Source of the DNA: Chloroflexota bacterium
GTDB taxonomy: Bacteria; Chloroflexota; Limnocylindria; Limnocylindrales; CSP1-4
Direction of reading: 5' to 3'
Assembly: GCA_013698385.1 (NCBI GenBank)
Contig: JACCVB010000080.1
Coordinates: forward strand, 1-7,374
Length of the DNA: 7,374 nt
Numbering within the stretch: position 1 is the first letter of the stretch; the number at the start of each line of letters is the position of its first letter. This document shows positions 1 through 6,296 of this stretch, piece after piece. A model generated the notes under the pieces. That model was not told the origin of the DNA. It did no database searches and saw nothing but the letters and a program-made list of their open reading frames with translations. A program made the translations under genes and the position numbers.

Positions 1-821
1 GCGCCGCTGATCCCGAGGGCGAGGTACAGCTGTGGCTTGACGAGCTTCCCGGTCTGGCCGATCTGCTGGCTGTACGGGATCCAGCCGGAGTCCACAGCCG
101 CCCGCGTGGCCCCTACGGCGCCGCCCAGCGCAGCGGCGAGCTCCTGCACGAGGGCGAAGCCATCCGCGCCACCGACGCCACGGCCGCCGGCGACGATGAT
201 CTTGGCGTCGTCGATCGACACGGCAGCGCCGCTCGATGCGATCCGCTCGACGATCGGCACGGCCGGCAGGTCGAGGGTGCCAGACGGGGAGACCGTCTCC
301 ACCGCGCCCGGGGAGGCGGCCGGCTCCGCGGCGGCCACGTTCGCCCGGATCGTCACGATGCCACGGCAGCCGGTCAGGGCGCTTTCCGTCAGGAGCTTGC
401 CCCCGAAGACGCTGTGACTGGCGATGGGACCATCCGGTGAGCCACGCAACGCGATCGCGTTCGCGAGCACGCCACGACCGGTCAGCGCCGACACGACCCC
501 CGCGAGGTCGCGCCCTTCCGGTCCAGCCCCGATCAGGATGACGTCCGGTTCGTGCTCAGCGATGAGCGCCGCGAGGCGCTGGCCAACGATCGTTCCCGCG
601 GCGTGCTCCGCGGAGTCGGGCTCCGTGACGGCGATGACGCGGGGCAGGTACGTCGCCAGTTCCTGCGCGGCCTTCGCCGGATCGGCGCCGATGACGACCC
701 CGGTGACCGCCGCCCCACCCGACTCGGCGGCCAGCGTCCGAGCCAGCGTCGCGACCTCCGTGCTGAGCTTGGCCAGCCCGCCCTCGCCGGTCAGCTCGCC
801 GTGGACCCAGATATCGGCCAT
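1..821 (-). CDS. etfA: Electron transfer flavoprotein alpha subunit, 3' end cut by window edge
   Basis: EtfA pairs with EtfB and carries the FAD that takes electrons from acyl-CoA dehydrogenases and passes them to a membrane quinone reductase. The frame is open from the ATG at 821 to position 1, giving 273 codons; the family is usually about 320 residues, so roughly 50 are missing off the edge. The N-terminus (MADIWVHGEL) and an alpha/beta N-terminal domain with the stretch DVILIGAGPEGRDLAG are typical. The C-terminal FAD domain shows KIIVAGGRGVGG and, near residues 253-259, QIGQTGK, a conserved FAD-contacting motif. The window ends at ...LGISG, just inside the family's SGAIQH-type FAD signature. 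The ATG shares one base with the etfB stop (TGATG), implying translational coupling; no separate strong ribosome site is seen. Identity is secure; the electron acceptor is inferred from the Fe-S oxidoreductase at the right of the window. Confidence 0.95.
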   Translation of the reverse strand, partial: MADIWVHGELTGEGGLAKLSTEVATLARTLAAESGGAAVTGVVIGADPAKAAQELATYLPRVIAVTEPDSAEHAAGTIVGQRLAALIAEHEPDVILIGAGPEGRDLAGVVSALTGRGVLANAIALRGSPDGPIASHSVFGGKLLTESALTGCRGIVTIRANVAAAEPAASPGAVETVSPSGTLDLPAVPIVERIASSGAAVSIDDAKIIVAGGRGVGGADGFALVQELAAALGGAVGATRAAVDSGWIPYSQQIGQTGKLVKPQLYLALGISG

Positions 822-1612
822 CAGATGAGCCGCCGTTCGGCCAGGAAGTCGACGAGCTGGCGCGCGGCCTCGTCCGGGGAGTCACGGATGATGCGGGTGG
901 CTTCGCGCGGTTTGGGCGGCCTGGAGTCGACCACCCGCGTGGTCGCGCCGGACAGGCCGACGGTCGCGGGGTCGATGCCCAGATCGGTCAGGGTCAGCGT
1001 CTCGATGGTCTTGGAACGTGCGGCCATGATCCCCTTGAGCGATGGGTAGCGCGGCTCGCCGAGAGCCTGGGTGCCGCTGATCAGGGCAGGCATCGGGGCC
1101 TCCAGGAGGTCGTAGCCGGCGGGTGTGATGCGCCGGACCCGGACCGTACGACCGGGCATGTCCGGTTCGATCGAGGCGGCGTAGGACAGGAACGGCAGCC
1201 CAGCCAGGGCAGCCACCCCCGGCGCCACCACACCCGCGCCACCATCCGAGGTGTCCACGCCGGCCAGGGCAAGGTCGAAGTCGAGCATCTTGAGGGCGGC
1301 CGCGAGGATGCGCGTCGTGGCCACCGTGCACGAGCCCTCGATCGCGGGGTCCGTGATGAGGACACCGCGCGTCGCGCCCATGGCGAGGGCCTTGCGCATC
1401 GTCTCGGGGGCGTTGGCGGGCGCCATGGAGAGCAGGACGACCTCTCCCTCGCCGGCCGCCTCGACGAGCTTGAGGGCCTTCTCCAGGACGTACTCGTCAT
1501 TGCCGTTCACGACGGCAGGACTGTTCGATCGATCAAGCCGGCCATCCGGGCCGAGGCGTTCGCCGCCCGACGCTGGATCCGGGACGGGCTTGGTCAGGAC
1601 GACGATTCGCAC
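821..1612 (-). CDS. etfB: Electron transfer flavoprotein beta subunit
   Basis: This 263-residue protein has normal EtfB length. EtfB holds AMP and docks on partner dehydrogenases. The N-terminus MRIVVLTKPVPDP is typical. Residues 112-130 (DFDLALAGVDTSDGGAG) form the nucleotide-binding region. Residues 186-201 (EPRYPSLKGIMAARSK) match the EtfB signature; by analogy with the human protein they form the recognition loop, with Leu192 as likely docking residue. The start is GTG at 1612, preceded by AGAGGATC about 10 bases upstream, and no better in-frame start lies between it and the upstream gene. It follows the acyl-CoA dehydrogenase gene by 33 bases and overlaps etfA by one base, so the three are almost certainly one transcript. 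No lesion is visible. Confidence 0.96.
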   Translation of the reverse strand: MRIVVLTKPVPDPASGGERLGPDGRLDRSNSPAVVNGNDEYVLEKALKLVEAAGEGEVVLLSMAPANAPETMRKALAMGATRGVLITDPAIEGSCTVATTRILAAALKMLDFDLALAGVDTSDGGAGVVAPGVAALAGLPFLSYAASIEPDMPGRTVRVRRITPAGYDLLEAPMPALISGTQALGEPRYPSLKGIMAARSKTIETLTLTDLGIDPATVGLSGATTRVVDSRPPKPREATRIIRDSPDEAARQLVDFLAERRLI

Positions 1613-1645
1613 CGGGGCGTTGATCCTCTCTGTGTCTGGATTCGG

Positions 1646-2830
1646 TCAGTCGGGCTTGCCGAGCAGCGCCCGCGCGATCACGAGCCGCTGGATCTGCTGG
1701 GTCCCCTCGTAGAGCTGGGTGATCTTCGCGTCGCGCATCATCCGCTCGACCGGGAACTCGTCGATGTAGCCATAGCCCCCCAACACCTGGACAGCATCGG
1801 TCGTGACCCGCATCGCGGTGTCACCGGCCACGAGTTTACACATCGCGGACCAGCGGCTGGCGTCGGGCGCGCCAGCATCGATCTCGACGCAGGCCTTGTA
1901 GAGGAGCTGCCGGGCGGCCTCGGTCGCGGCGTCCATGTCGGCCAGCATCGCGCCGATCATCTGGAACTCGCCGATGCGCTGCCCGAACTGCTTGCGATCC
2001 CGGGCGTACTGGGTGGCCACTTCGAGTGCGCCCTGGGCGATGCCCACGGCCTGGGCCGCGATACCGGGGCGGGAGTGGTCAAGGGTGCGCATCGCGATAT
2101 CGAAGCCGTCGCCTTCCTCGCCCAGCCGGTTGGCTTCCGGGACGCGCACGCCGGCGAAGGCGAGTTCCGCCGTGGGGCTGCCCCGGATGCCCATCTTGTG
2201 TTCCAGTCTCGTGACCCGGAATCCTTCGGTCGGAAGCTCGACGACGAAGGCACTCAGGCGTCGGTGGCGGGGCGCTTCGGGGTCGGTCACGGCGAAGACC
2301 GTGAGCAGATCCGCGATGGAGCCGTGGCTGATGAAGCGCTTGGCGCCATCGATGACGTAGTCGTTCTGGTCGCGGGTCGCCCTCGTGCGGGCGGCGGCCA
2401 CGTCCGATCCCGCCTCCGCCTCGGTCAGGGCGAACGCGATCAGGTGCTCCCCGGACGCGAGGCGCGGGAACCAGCGAGCCTGTTGCTCCGGTGTGCCGGC
2501 CAGGGTGATGGGCAGCGAGCCCAGTTCCTGCACGGCCAGGATGAGACCGGTCGTCGCGCAGGCACGGCTGAGCTGTTCGATGGCCAGGCAGACGGTCAGG
2601 AGCTCTCCGCCGAGACCGCCATGCTCCTCCGGGAAGGGCAAGGCCAGGATGTCGTGGTCGGCCAGGAGACGGCGCAGGTCCTCGGGGAACTCCGCCGTTC
2701 GGTCGATCTCCGCGGCGCGCGGGGCGATCCGTTCGTCGGCGAGGACGCGTACGGCGTCGCGCAGCATCTTCTGCGCTTCCGTGAGGCGGAACGGGCTGGG
2801 CGCGCGGTCGTGGGTGGTCACCTCGGGCAT
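1646..2830 (-). CDS. Acyl-CoA dehydrogenase family protein
   Basis: This FAD enzyme oxidises an acyl-CoA to the 2,3-enoyl-CoA and hands the electrons to ETF, encoded just downstream. The 394-residue length is normal for the family. Residues 134-146 (ALTEAEAGSDVAA) match acyl-CoA dehydrogenase signature 1, and residues 349-369 (QVLGGYGY...RDAK) match signature 2. The YEGT motif at 374-377 supplies the catalytic base Glu375, the position used by short-chain and butyryl-CoA-type enzymes. ARDRKQFGQ (276-284) is the usual FAD-contact segment. The frame stays open 62 codons upstream to an ATG at 3016, but that extension is unlike the family, so I chose the ATG at 2830 (MPEVTTHDRA). AGG sits almost on this ATG, so the ribosome site is poor. 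Substrate chain length cannot be read from the sequence. A candidate promoter and dyad lie near 3000-3038. Confidence 0.94.
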   Translation of the reverse strand: MPEVTTHDRAPSPFRLTEAQKMLRDAVRVLADERIAPRAAEIDRTAEFPEDLRRLLADHDILALPFPEEHGGLGGELLTVCLAIEQLSRACATTGLILAVQELGSLPITLAGTPEQQARWFPRLASGEHLIAFALTEAEAGSDVAAARTRATRDQNDYVIDGAKRFISHGSIADLLTVFAVTDPEAPRHRRLSAFVVELPTEGFRVTRLEHKMGIRGSPTAELAFAGVRVPEANRLGEEGDGFDIAMRTLDHSRPGIAAQAVGIAQGALEVATQYARDRKQFGQRIGEFQMIGAMLADMDAATEAARQLLYKACVEIDAGAPDASRWSAMCKLVAGDTAMRVTTDAVQVLGGYGYIDEFPVERMMRDAKITQLYEGTQQIQRLVIARALLGKPD

Positions 2831-2994
2831 CCTACCGCGGACCCGGCGGCTGACATCTACGAACGGGTGTCGTGTTGGGCACGCCGAACTGACGCAGCCG
2901 TTGGGTAGGCCCCACCGGGGAGCACGTTTCGAGCTGGGTCCGAGCGTAAAACGCCCGACGTGGACGGCCCGTTCTGGCCGCGCAGACCGCCGGG

Positions 2995-3029
2995 CCCTGA
3001 CTAGCAGTACGGACATTCGTATCCGTCAA
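2995..3029 (-). promoter_or_regulatory. Candidate promoter for the acyl-CoA dehydrogenase-etfBA operon
   Basis: On the minus strand a near-consensus -35 box TTGACG (3029-3024) is followed 17 bases later by TGCTAG, a poor -10 match that is only plausible for a GC-rich genome. It would give a leader of about 160 bases before the ATG at 2830. The -35 box lies inside the inverted repeat 3019-3038, which suits repression by a dimeric regulator. This rests on sequence likeness only; the -10 element is weak. Confidence 0.3.
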
Positions 3030-3038
3030 CGAGGATAC
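3019..3038. promoter_or_regulatory. Inverted repeat, candidate operator in the intergenic control region
   Basis: Perfect 6-base arms GTATCC (3019-3024) and GGATAC (3033-3038) flank an 8-base spacer, making a 20-bp dyad. Size and placement fit a TetR- or FadR-like operator of the kind that often controls fatty-acid oxidation genes. It overlaps the candidate -35 box of the dehydrogenase operon. No regulator gene is present in the window, so the binding protein is unknown. Confidence 0.4.
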
Positions 3039-3090
3039 CGGGGCATGGCGGACCGGCCGCGCGACGTTACGCTGCCGACCGGTGACGCTC

Positions 3091-3111
3091 GGGGATCTAC
3101 TTTCGATCCCC
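3091..3111. repeat. Hairpin with 7-bp perfect stem in the leader of the ORF at 3144
   Basis: Arms GGGGATC (3091-3097) and GATCCCC (3105-3111) flank the 7-base loop TACTTTC. It sits about 30 bases before the ATG at 3144. It lacks a T-run on either strand, so it is not a standard intrinsic terminator. It could be a second operator or an RNA leader hairpin; neither can be decided from the sequence. Confidence 0.45.
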
Positions 3112-3114
3112 AGC

Positions 3115-3143
3115 CACGGAGGCCATCGCACGGAGGCCCATCG
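3115..3143 (+). repeat. Tandem 14/15-base duplication carrying the ribosome binding site
   Basis: CACGGAGGCCATCG (3115-3128) is followed at once by CACGGAGGCCCATCG (3129-3143), identical apart from one extra C. The second copy ends directly before the ATG at 3144 and places GGAGG (3132-3136) 7 bases from that start, an ideal Shine-Dalgarno spacing. The first copy gives a second GGAGG 17 bases further upstream. The pattern looks like a local tandem duplication. Confidence 0.7.
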
Positions 3144-3197
3144 ATGGATCAGACCCAGACCCTCGCCGTCCTCGTGATCGCGGCGGCCGCCTGCCCG
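3144..3197 (+). pseudogene. Truncated 5' end of a gene for a membrane-anchored protein (possibly the Fe-S oxidoreductase)
   Basis: A strong GGAGG site precedes this ATG, and the first residues (MDQTQTLAVLVIAAAACPV) look like a real start: a short polar head followed by a hydrophobic segment. After about residue 18 the frame runs antisense through the end of the MFS transporter gene as Arg/Pro-rich sequence to a stop at 3383, which is not believable protein. I therefore call it a gene stub broken near 3198. An in-frame ATG at 3045 lacks a ribosome site and would make a hydrophilic leader. Divergence from an acyl-CoA dehydrogenase-etfBA operon and the membrane-segment start are what I would expect of an ETF:menaquinone oxidoreductase of the Fe-S (DUF224/CCG) type, part of which lies at the right end of the window in the opposite orientation. 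The family assignment is inference from a very short stretch. Confidence 0.4.
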
Positions 3198-3198
3198 G

Positions 3199-4479
3199 TT
3201 AGTCCACTTCGCGGATGGCGTCGCCCGTCGTCGGGCCCAGGACCGCCGTCGCGTGCCGCGGGATCAGCAGCGCCGCGAACGTCGCGGCGAGCAATGCAGC
3301 GCCCACGCCGACCGCGACGGCGAGCTCGATCGATCGCGCCGCCAGCACGCCGGCCAGCGCCGCGCCGATCGGGAATCCCATGAAATTGAACGCCATCGAC
3401 ACCGCGAACGCGCGACCCATCCAGGCCGGATCCGTGCGCCGTTGGCGGACCGTGAACAGCGAGATGTCCAGCGGCCCGTTCAGCAAACCGTACGACCCAA
3501 GCGCCGCAGCCAGCACGGCCAACCCGACGATCACGACCGAGGCGTTCGCCGCCACCGCGAGCAGGGCGAACGTAGGCGCCATCAGGAGCATCGGCAGGAC
3601 GAGCATCGTCCATTCGCGACCGCGCGTATCGGTCCGCCCGAAGATGAACGCCGACGCCATCCCGGTGATCCCGCTGACGGCGAAGACGGCACCGACCGCC
3701 AGCTCCCCAGCCTGGAGTCGATCGAGGACGATCAGCGGCACGACGATGGTCACCATCCCGCCGCCGATGTTGATCGTCGTCATGGCCACCCCGAGCCCGC
3801 GCAGGGTCGGATTGCCGACGGTGTATCGCACGCCGTCCCAGGCGTCGCGCAACAGGTTTCCGCTGGAGGTCGCGATCGACGCCGGATCCGGCGCACCGAT
3901 CAGCGCGACCGCGGCCAGACCGTAGGCGAGACCGATGATGATCAGCGCCACGGCACCGCCGAAGACCGTGACAAGGGATGCCGCGATCGGTGGGCCAAGG
4001 ATCGTCGCGACGACGTAGCCGTTCGAATCGACCGCGTTGACTCGTTCCCAGAGATGCCGTGGCACGATGATCGGAAACAGGCTGCGCAGACCCGTATGGC
4101 TGAGGATCGCCGTGATCGACGACAGGACAGCGATCACCAGCAGCAGCGGGACGGGCAATGCATCGAGGATCGCCAGGGTTCCGATGAGCGCAAGGCTCAC
4201 GAGTGCGACCAGGTAATCGAAGATGATCAGGCGGGTCCGCCCGTGGCGGTCGAGCAGCGCGCCCGCGATGGGAGCCATCAGGAGACCCGGGAAGATGCTC
4301 GCGAACGTCACGAGGCCGGCGAGCTCCGGGGAGCCATACCTCGTCAGGACGAACAGGACGAGCGCGACGCCGACCATCGACTGACCGATCCGCGCGAGCT
4401 GCATGGACACGATGACCCGACCCAGCCGAGGGATGGCCAGAAGCGCGCGATAGGACGACTCGGCAGGCTCGGCGGTCAC
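3199..4479 (-). CDS. MFS transporter, 12 transmembrane helices
   Basis: This 426-residue inner-membrane protein has the length and layout of the major facilitator superfamily, closest in style to MFS_3/EntS-type drug or siderophore exporters. Residues 77-85 (DRHGRTRLI) are the loop 2-3 motif A region. A hydrophilic central loop with LLRDAWDGVRYTVGNPTLRG (209-228) is typical of this subgroup. The 10-11 loop carries RQRRTDPAWMGRAFAV (345-360), a usual feature. Hydrophobic helices alternate along the whole length and no lesion is seen. The start is GTG at 4479: an in-frame TAG lies only four codons upstream, so no earlier start is possible. No ribosome site is visible, which may mean a leaderless message or coupling with the small lipoprotein gene 124 bases upstream. 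The stop at 3199 falls directly beside the broken end of the plus-strand stub. The substrate cannot be told from sequence. Confidence 0.9.
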   Translation of the reverse strand: MTAEPAESSYRALLAIPRLGRVIVSMQLARIGQSMVGVALVLFVLTRYGSPELAGLVTFASIFPGLLMAPIAGALLDRHGRTRLIIFDYLVALVSLALIGTLAILDALPVPLLLVIAVLSSITAILSHTGLRSLFPIIVPRHLWERVNAVDSNGYVVATILGPPIAASLVTVFGGAVALIIIGLAYGLAAVALIGAPDPASIATSSGNLLRDAWDGVRYTVGNPTLRGLGVAMTTINIGGGMVTIVVPLIVLDRLQAGELAVGAVFAVSGITGMASAFIFGRTDTRGREWTMLVLPMLLMAPTFALLAVAANASVVIVGLAVLAAALGSYGLLNGPLDISLFTVRQRRTDPAWMGRAFAVSMAFNFMGFPIGAALAGVLAARSIELAVAVGVGAALLAATFAALLIPRHATAVLGPTTGDAIREVD

Positions 4480-4571
4480 CCGGGCATGCTAGCCGGGGGG
4501 CGGTGATGGGGTCAGCGACGCGCGTCACAGGCGCCTCGGGTCGCCGCGGGCCGCTGGCGCCCGCGTGGTGC

Positions 4572-4594
4572 GCGGTCCCGACCGGGATGTCCGC
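4572..4594 (-). terminator. Weak hairpin downstream of the small lipoprotein gene
   Basis: Nested arms GCGG/CCGC and TCCC/GGGA flank a GACC loop, with a 3-base bulge on one side. The hairpin begins 9 bases after the lipoprotein stop. There is no T-run, so at best it is a non-canonical terminator or an mRNA-stabilising 3' hairpin. In sequence this GC-rich it may be chance. Confidence 0.2.
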
Positions 4595-4603
4595 CCGGAA
4601 CCC

Positions 4604-4711
4604 TCAGTAACCCGTGCCGCCTCCGCCGCCGTTGTTGCAGGCACTGACCGCCAACATGACGAGCGCAACCAACCAGGGACGTTGAACGATCGTTGCGAGC
4701 ACGCGACGCAT
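4604..4711 (-). CDS. Small lipoprotein, 35 residues
   Basis: A very short gene with all the signs of being real. The minus-strand GGAGGAG (4722-4716) lies 4 bases before the ATG at 4711. The product begins with a basic head (MRRVLATIVQRPW), then a hydrophobic stretch LVALVMLAVSAC that ends in the lipobox VSAC with Cys25 as the lipidated residue. The mature part is only 11 residues, CNNGGGGGTGY, before TGA. Expected fate is cleavage by signal peptidase II and anchoring in the membrane by the lipidated cysteine. Tiny Gly-rich lipoproteins, such as entericidin-like peptides, are known, but I cannot assign this one to a family or function. It lies upstream of and codirectional with the MFS gene, and on the opposite strand to the hydrolase remnant that starts at 4875. 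Confidence 0.65.
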   Translation of the reverse strand: MRRVLATIVQRPWLVALVMLAVSACNNGGGGGTGY

Positions 4712-4715
4712 GACA

Positions 4716-4722
4716 CTCCTCC
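4716..4722 (-). promoter_or_regulatory. Strong ribosome binding site of the small lipoprotein gene
   Basis: The minus-strand GGAGGAG stands 4 bases from the ATG at 4711 (core GGAGG 6 bases). It is one of the two best Shine-Dalgarno matches in the window and is the main argument that the 35-codon frame is translated. Confidence 0.7.
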
Positions 4723-4874
4723 GCTTCGGGTCCGGTGGGATCCGGGTACGACTGAAGCAGCCCTACCGGTTTGGCATCGCATGTTGGACCACGACGGAGC
4801 AGGCGACAAGCCACGACTCGGCTCGGCGCCGTCGATGGCCAGCGTCGGAACACGGCTGCGGTACGGTTGCGAAG

Positions 4875-6179
4875 ATGGATCGTCTCACCAGACGCAGCCG
4901 CTCTCGATCGGCCGCGCTCGTCGCAGCCGTCGTTACAGGACTCGGGCTCGGATTGACGATCGATGTGGTCCGGTCGGGCGGTCCGGCGGCCTGGCTCGCG
5001 CGGCACCATGTGTCGGTCCCATAGACCGCCCGGGGCGAACGCTTCGATATCGGCGGGCGCGCGCTCTACCTCGATTGTCGAGGAGCCGGACGACCGACCG
5101 TGGTGCTCGAGGCAGGGATGGGCGCGGACAGCGCCACCTGGAGCGCCGTCATCGACGAGATCGCGACCACCACGCGGACGTGCGCCCACGATCGCGCCGG
5201 GCGGGGGCGGAGCGACCCGATCGCGCGGCACACCCTCTCGGATGCGACCACCGACCTCGCCGACCTCCTGGACCTGGCTGGTGAGCCCGGACCATACGTC
5301 CTCGTGGGTCATTCCCTCGGCGGCACATACGTCCGAGTCTTCGCAGCCGCGAATCGAGCGGACGTCGACGGTATCGTGCTCGTCGATAGCTTCGATCCGG
5401 ACATCCAGAGCGCCGTGGTCCATCCGCTGCTTGGTCCGTTTTGGGCCGAGTACGAAGCAGACCTGGACCGCCTCCGTGATGTCGCCTCGCGAGTCGAATC
5501 GCTCGACTGGCCGGCGAGCGAGACGCAGCTCCGAGCCGCCTCCATCGCGGGACTGCCGATCGAGGTCCTCGTCGCACCCCGCGCCGAACCACGACTTGAC
5601 GGCGTGCAGAACGCGAGGATCGCCGACGCCTCGCGGGCCGCCTACGAGGCGTTGTCCCCGGGACTCGTTCGCCAGACGACGGCCTGGGGCGCCGGTCACC
5701 AGATCCAGGTCGACCGCCCGGACCTCGTCATCGATGCGGTGCGCCGCATCGTCGAGACCGCCCGCCGCGATCGACGCGCGGCAATCTCAGGAAGAGCCGG
5801 GAACCTCCGTGACCCGGCCCTCGTGTTCACCGAAGTCCCAGACATCGATATCCGGTGGCTGGATCCCGAGGGTCGTCAGGGCCGTGCAGATCTGGCTTCG
5901 ATGATCCGTCCCGTGCTGCAGCGCCTGGGCGAGTCGGATGCCGATCGGGGCGTGAGTCTCAGAGCCGTCGTCACGCTCCCGCACGAGGACCGCTCTGGCT
6001 CCGGGTCCTTGGCTAGAACCCCCGACCAAACGACATCGTTGCCTGCCATCGTCGCCCGAAGGTCCGGGAGCTCCATCCCGTCCTCGTCGATCCGCGGCAC
6101 GCGTCCGCCGCTCAACGAGTGCAGGTACGAGCGGTCGGCGCCCACGATGTGGCGCACCGTCTCAAGGATGGAACCGTAG
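4875..6179 (+). pseudogene. Membrane-anchored alpha/beta hydrolase, broken by an in-frame TAG
   Basis: The frame opens at ATG 4875 with a basic head and an anchor or signal segment (AALVAAVVTGLGLGLTIDVV, residues 13-32). It is interrupted by TAG at 5022-5024 (codon 50) and continues in the same frame as an alpha/beta hydrolase: FDIGGRALYLDCRGAGRP, then VVLEAGMGADSATW, then HDRAGRGRSDP. The nucleophile elbow GHSLGG has Ser147, and GAGHQ has the likely catalytic His275 (numbering counts the stop codon as 50). No start codon occurs between the TAG and GTG 5100, so reinitiation would lose the first strands. Family likeness ends near residue 302 (about 5780), yet the frame has no stop there and runs antisense through the DinB gene to 6179. 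The ancestral codon may have been TAC, TAT or CAG. The folded domain is otherwise well kept, so the damage looks recent; a sequencing error at 5022-5024 is the alternative. Confidence 0.75.
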
Positions 6180-6295
6180 GTGCCGGGGACGACCGTTCCC
6201 AGCTGCTCCGGGTCGAGCGCGAGGCACGCGTCGATGATCCGCAGCGTGGCCCAGACGTGATGCTCGAACGCGTCCGCGAGCAACGACCGGCCCAC
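5787..6295 (-). pseudogene. DinB family protein, single-base frameshift
   Basis: DinB/YfiT-like proteins are four-helix bundles that bind a metal through three histidines; many act as thiol-dependent enzymes, others have no known role. The gene starts at GTG 6295, one base after the cupin remnant's stop, so coupled translation is likely. The first frame gives LLADAFEHHVWATLRIID and VRHIVGADRSYL with His49. It leaves the family after PEPER near 5990-5992 and stops at 5876. The missing half is found one frame over: VLVRERDDGSETHAPIG, then the metal motif HGTDHRSQI, then a DVWDFGE tail, with TGA at 5789-5787. Adding one base at about 5990 restores a 169-residue protein of normal family length with all three histidines. 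There is no long homopolymer or slippery heptamer, so programmed frameshifting is unlikely. True mutation or a sequencing error remain. Confidence 0.8.
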
Positions 6296-6296
6296 C

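Noticed and set aside
1..1712. Long plus-strand open frames opposite etfA, etfB and the dehydrogenase
   Set aside because: They are Ala/Arg/Ser/Pro-rich translations without recognisable domains, as expected antisense to GC-rich genes.
2831..3016. N-terminal extension of the acyl-CoA dehydrogenase to an ATG at 3016 (456 residues)
   Set aside because: The extra 62 residues are Arg-rich, unlike family members, and would cover the control region. The remaining 394 residues already give normal length and start.
4512..5699. Long minus-strand frame opposite the hydrolase
   Set aside because: It is antisense to a recognisable hydrolase domain, has no family features of its own, and overlaps the better supported lipoprotein in another frame.
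5796..5818. Inverted repeat GCCGGG-11-CCCGGC as a bidirectional terminator between hydrolase and DinB
   Set aside because: It lies inside the DinB coding end, has an 11-base loop and no T-run, and is the sort of repeat expected by chance in DNA this GC-rich.
5985..5995. Programmed ribosomal frameshifting in DinB
   Set aside because: No slippery heptamer or downstream structure is evident, DinB proteins are not known to use frameshifting, and neighbouring genes are also damaged.
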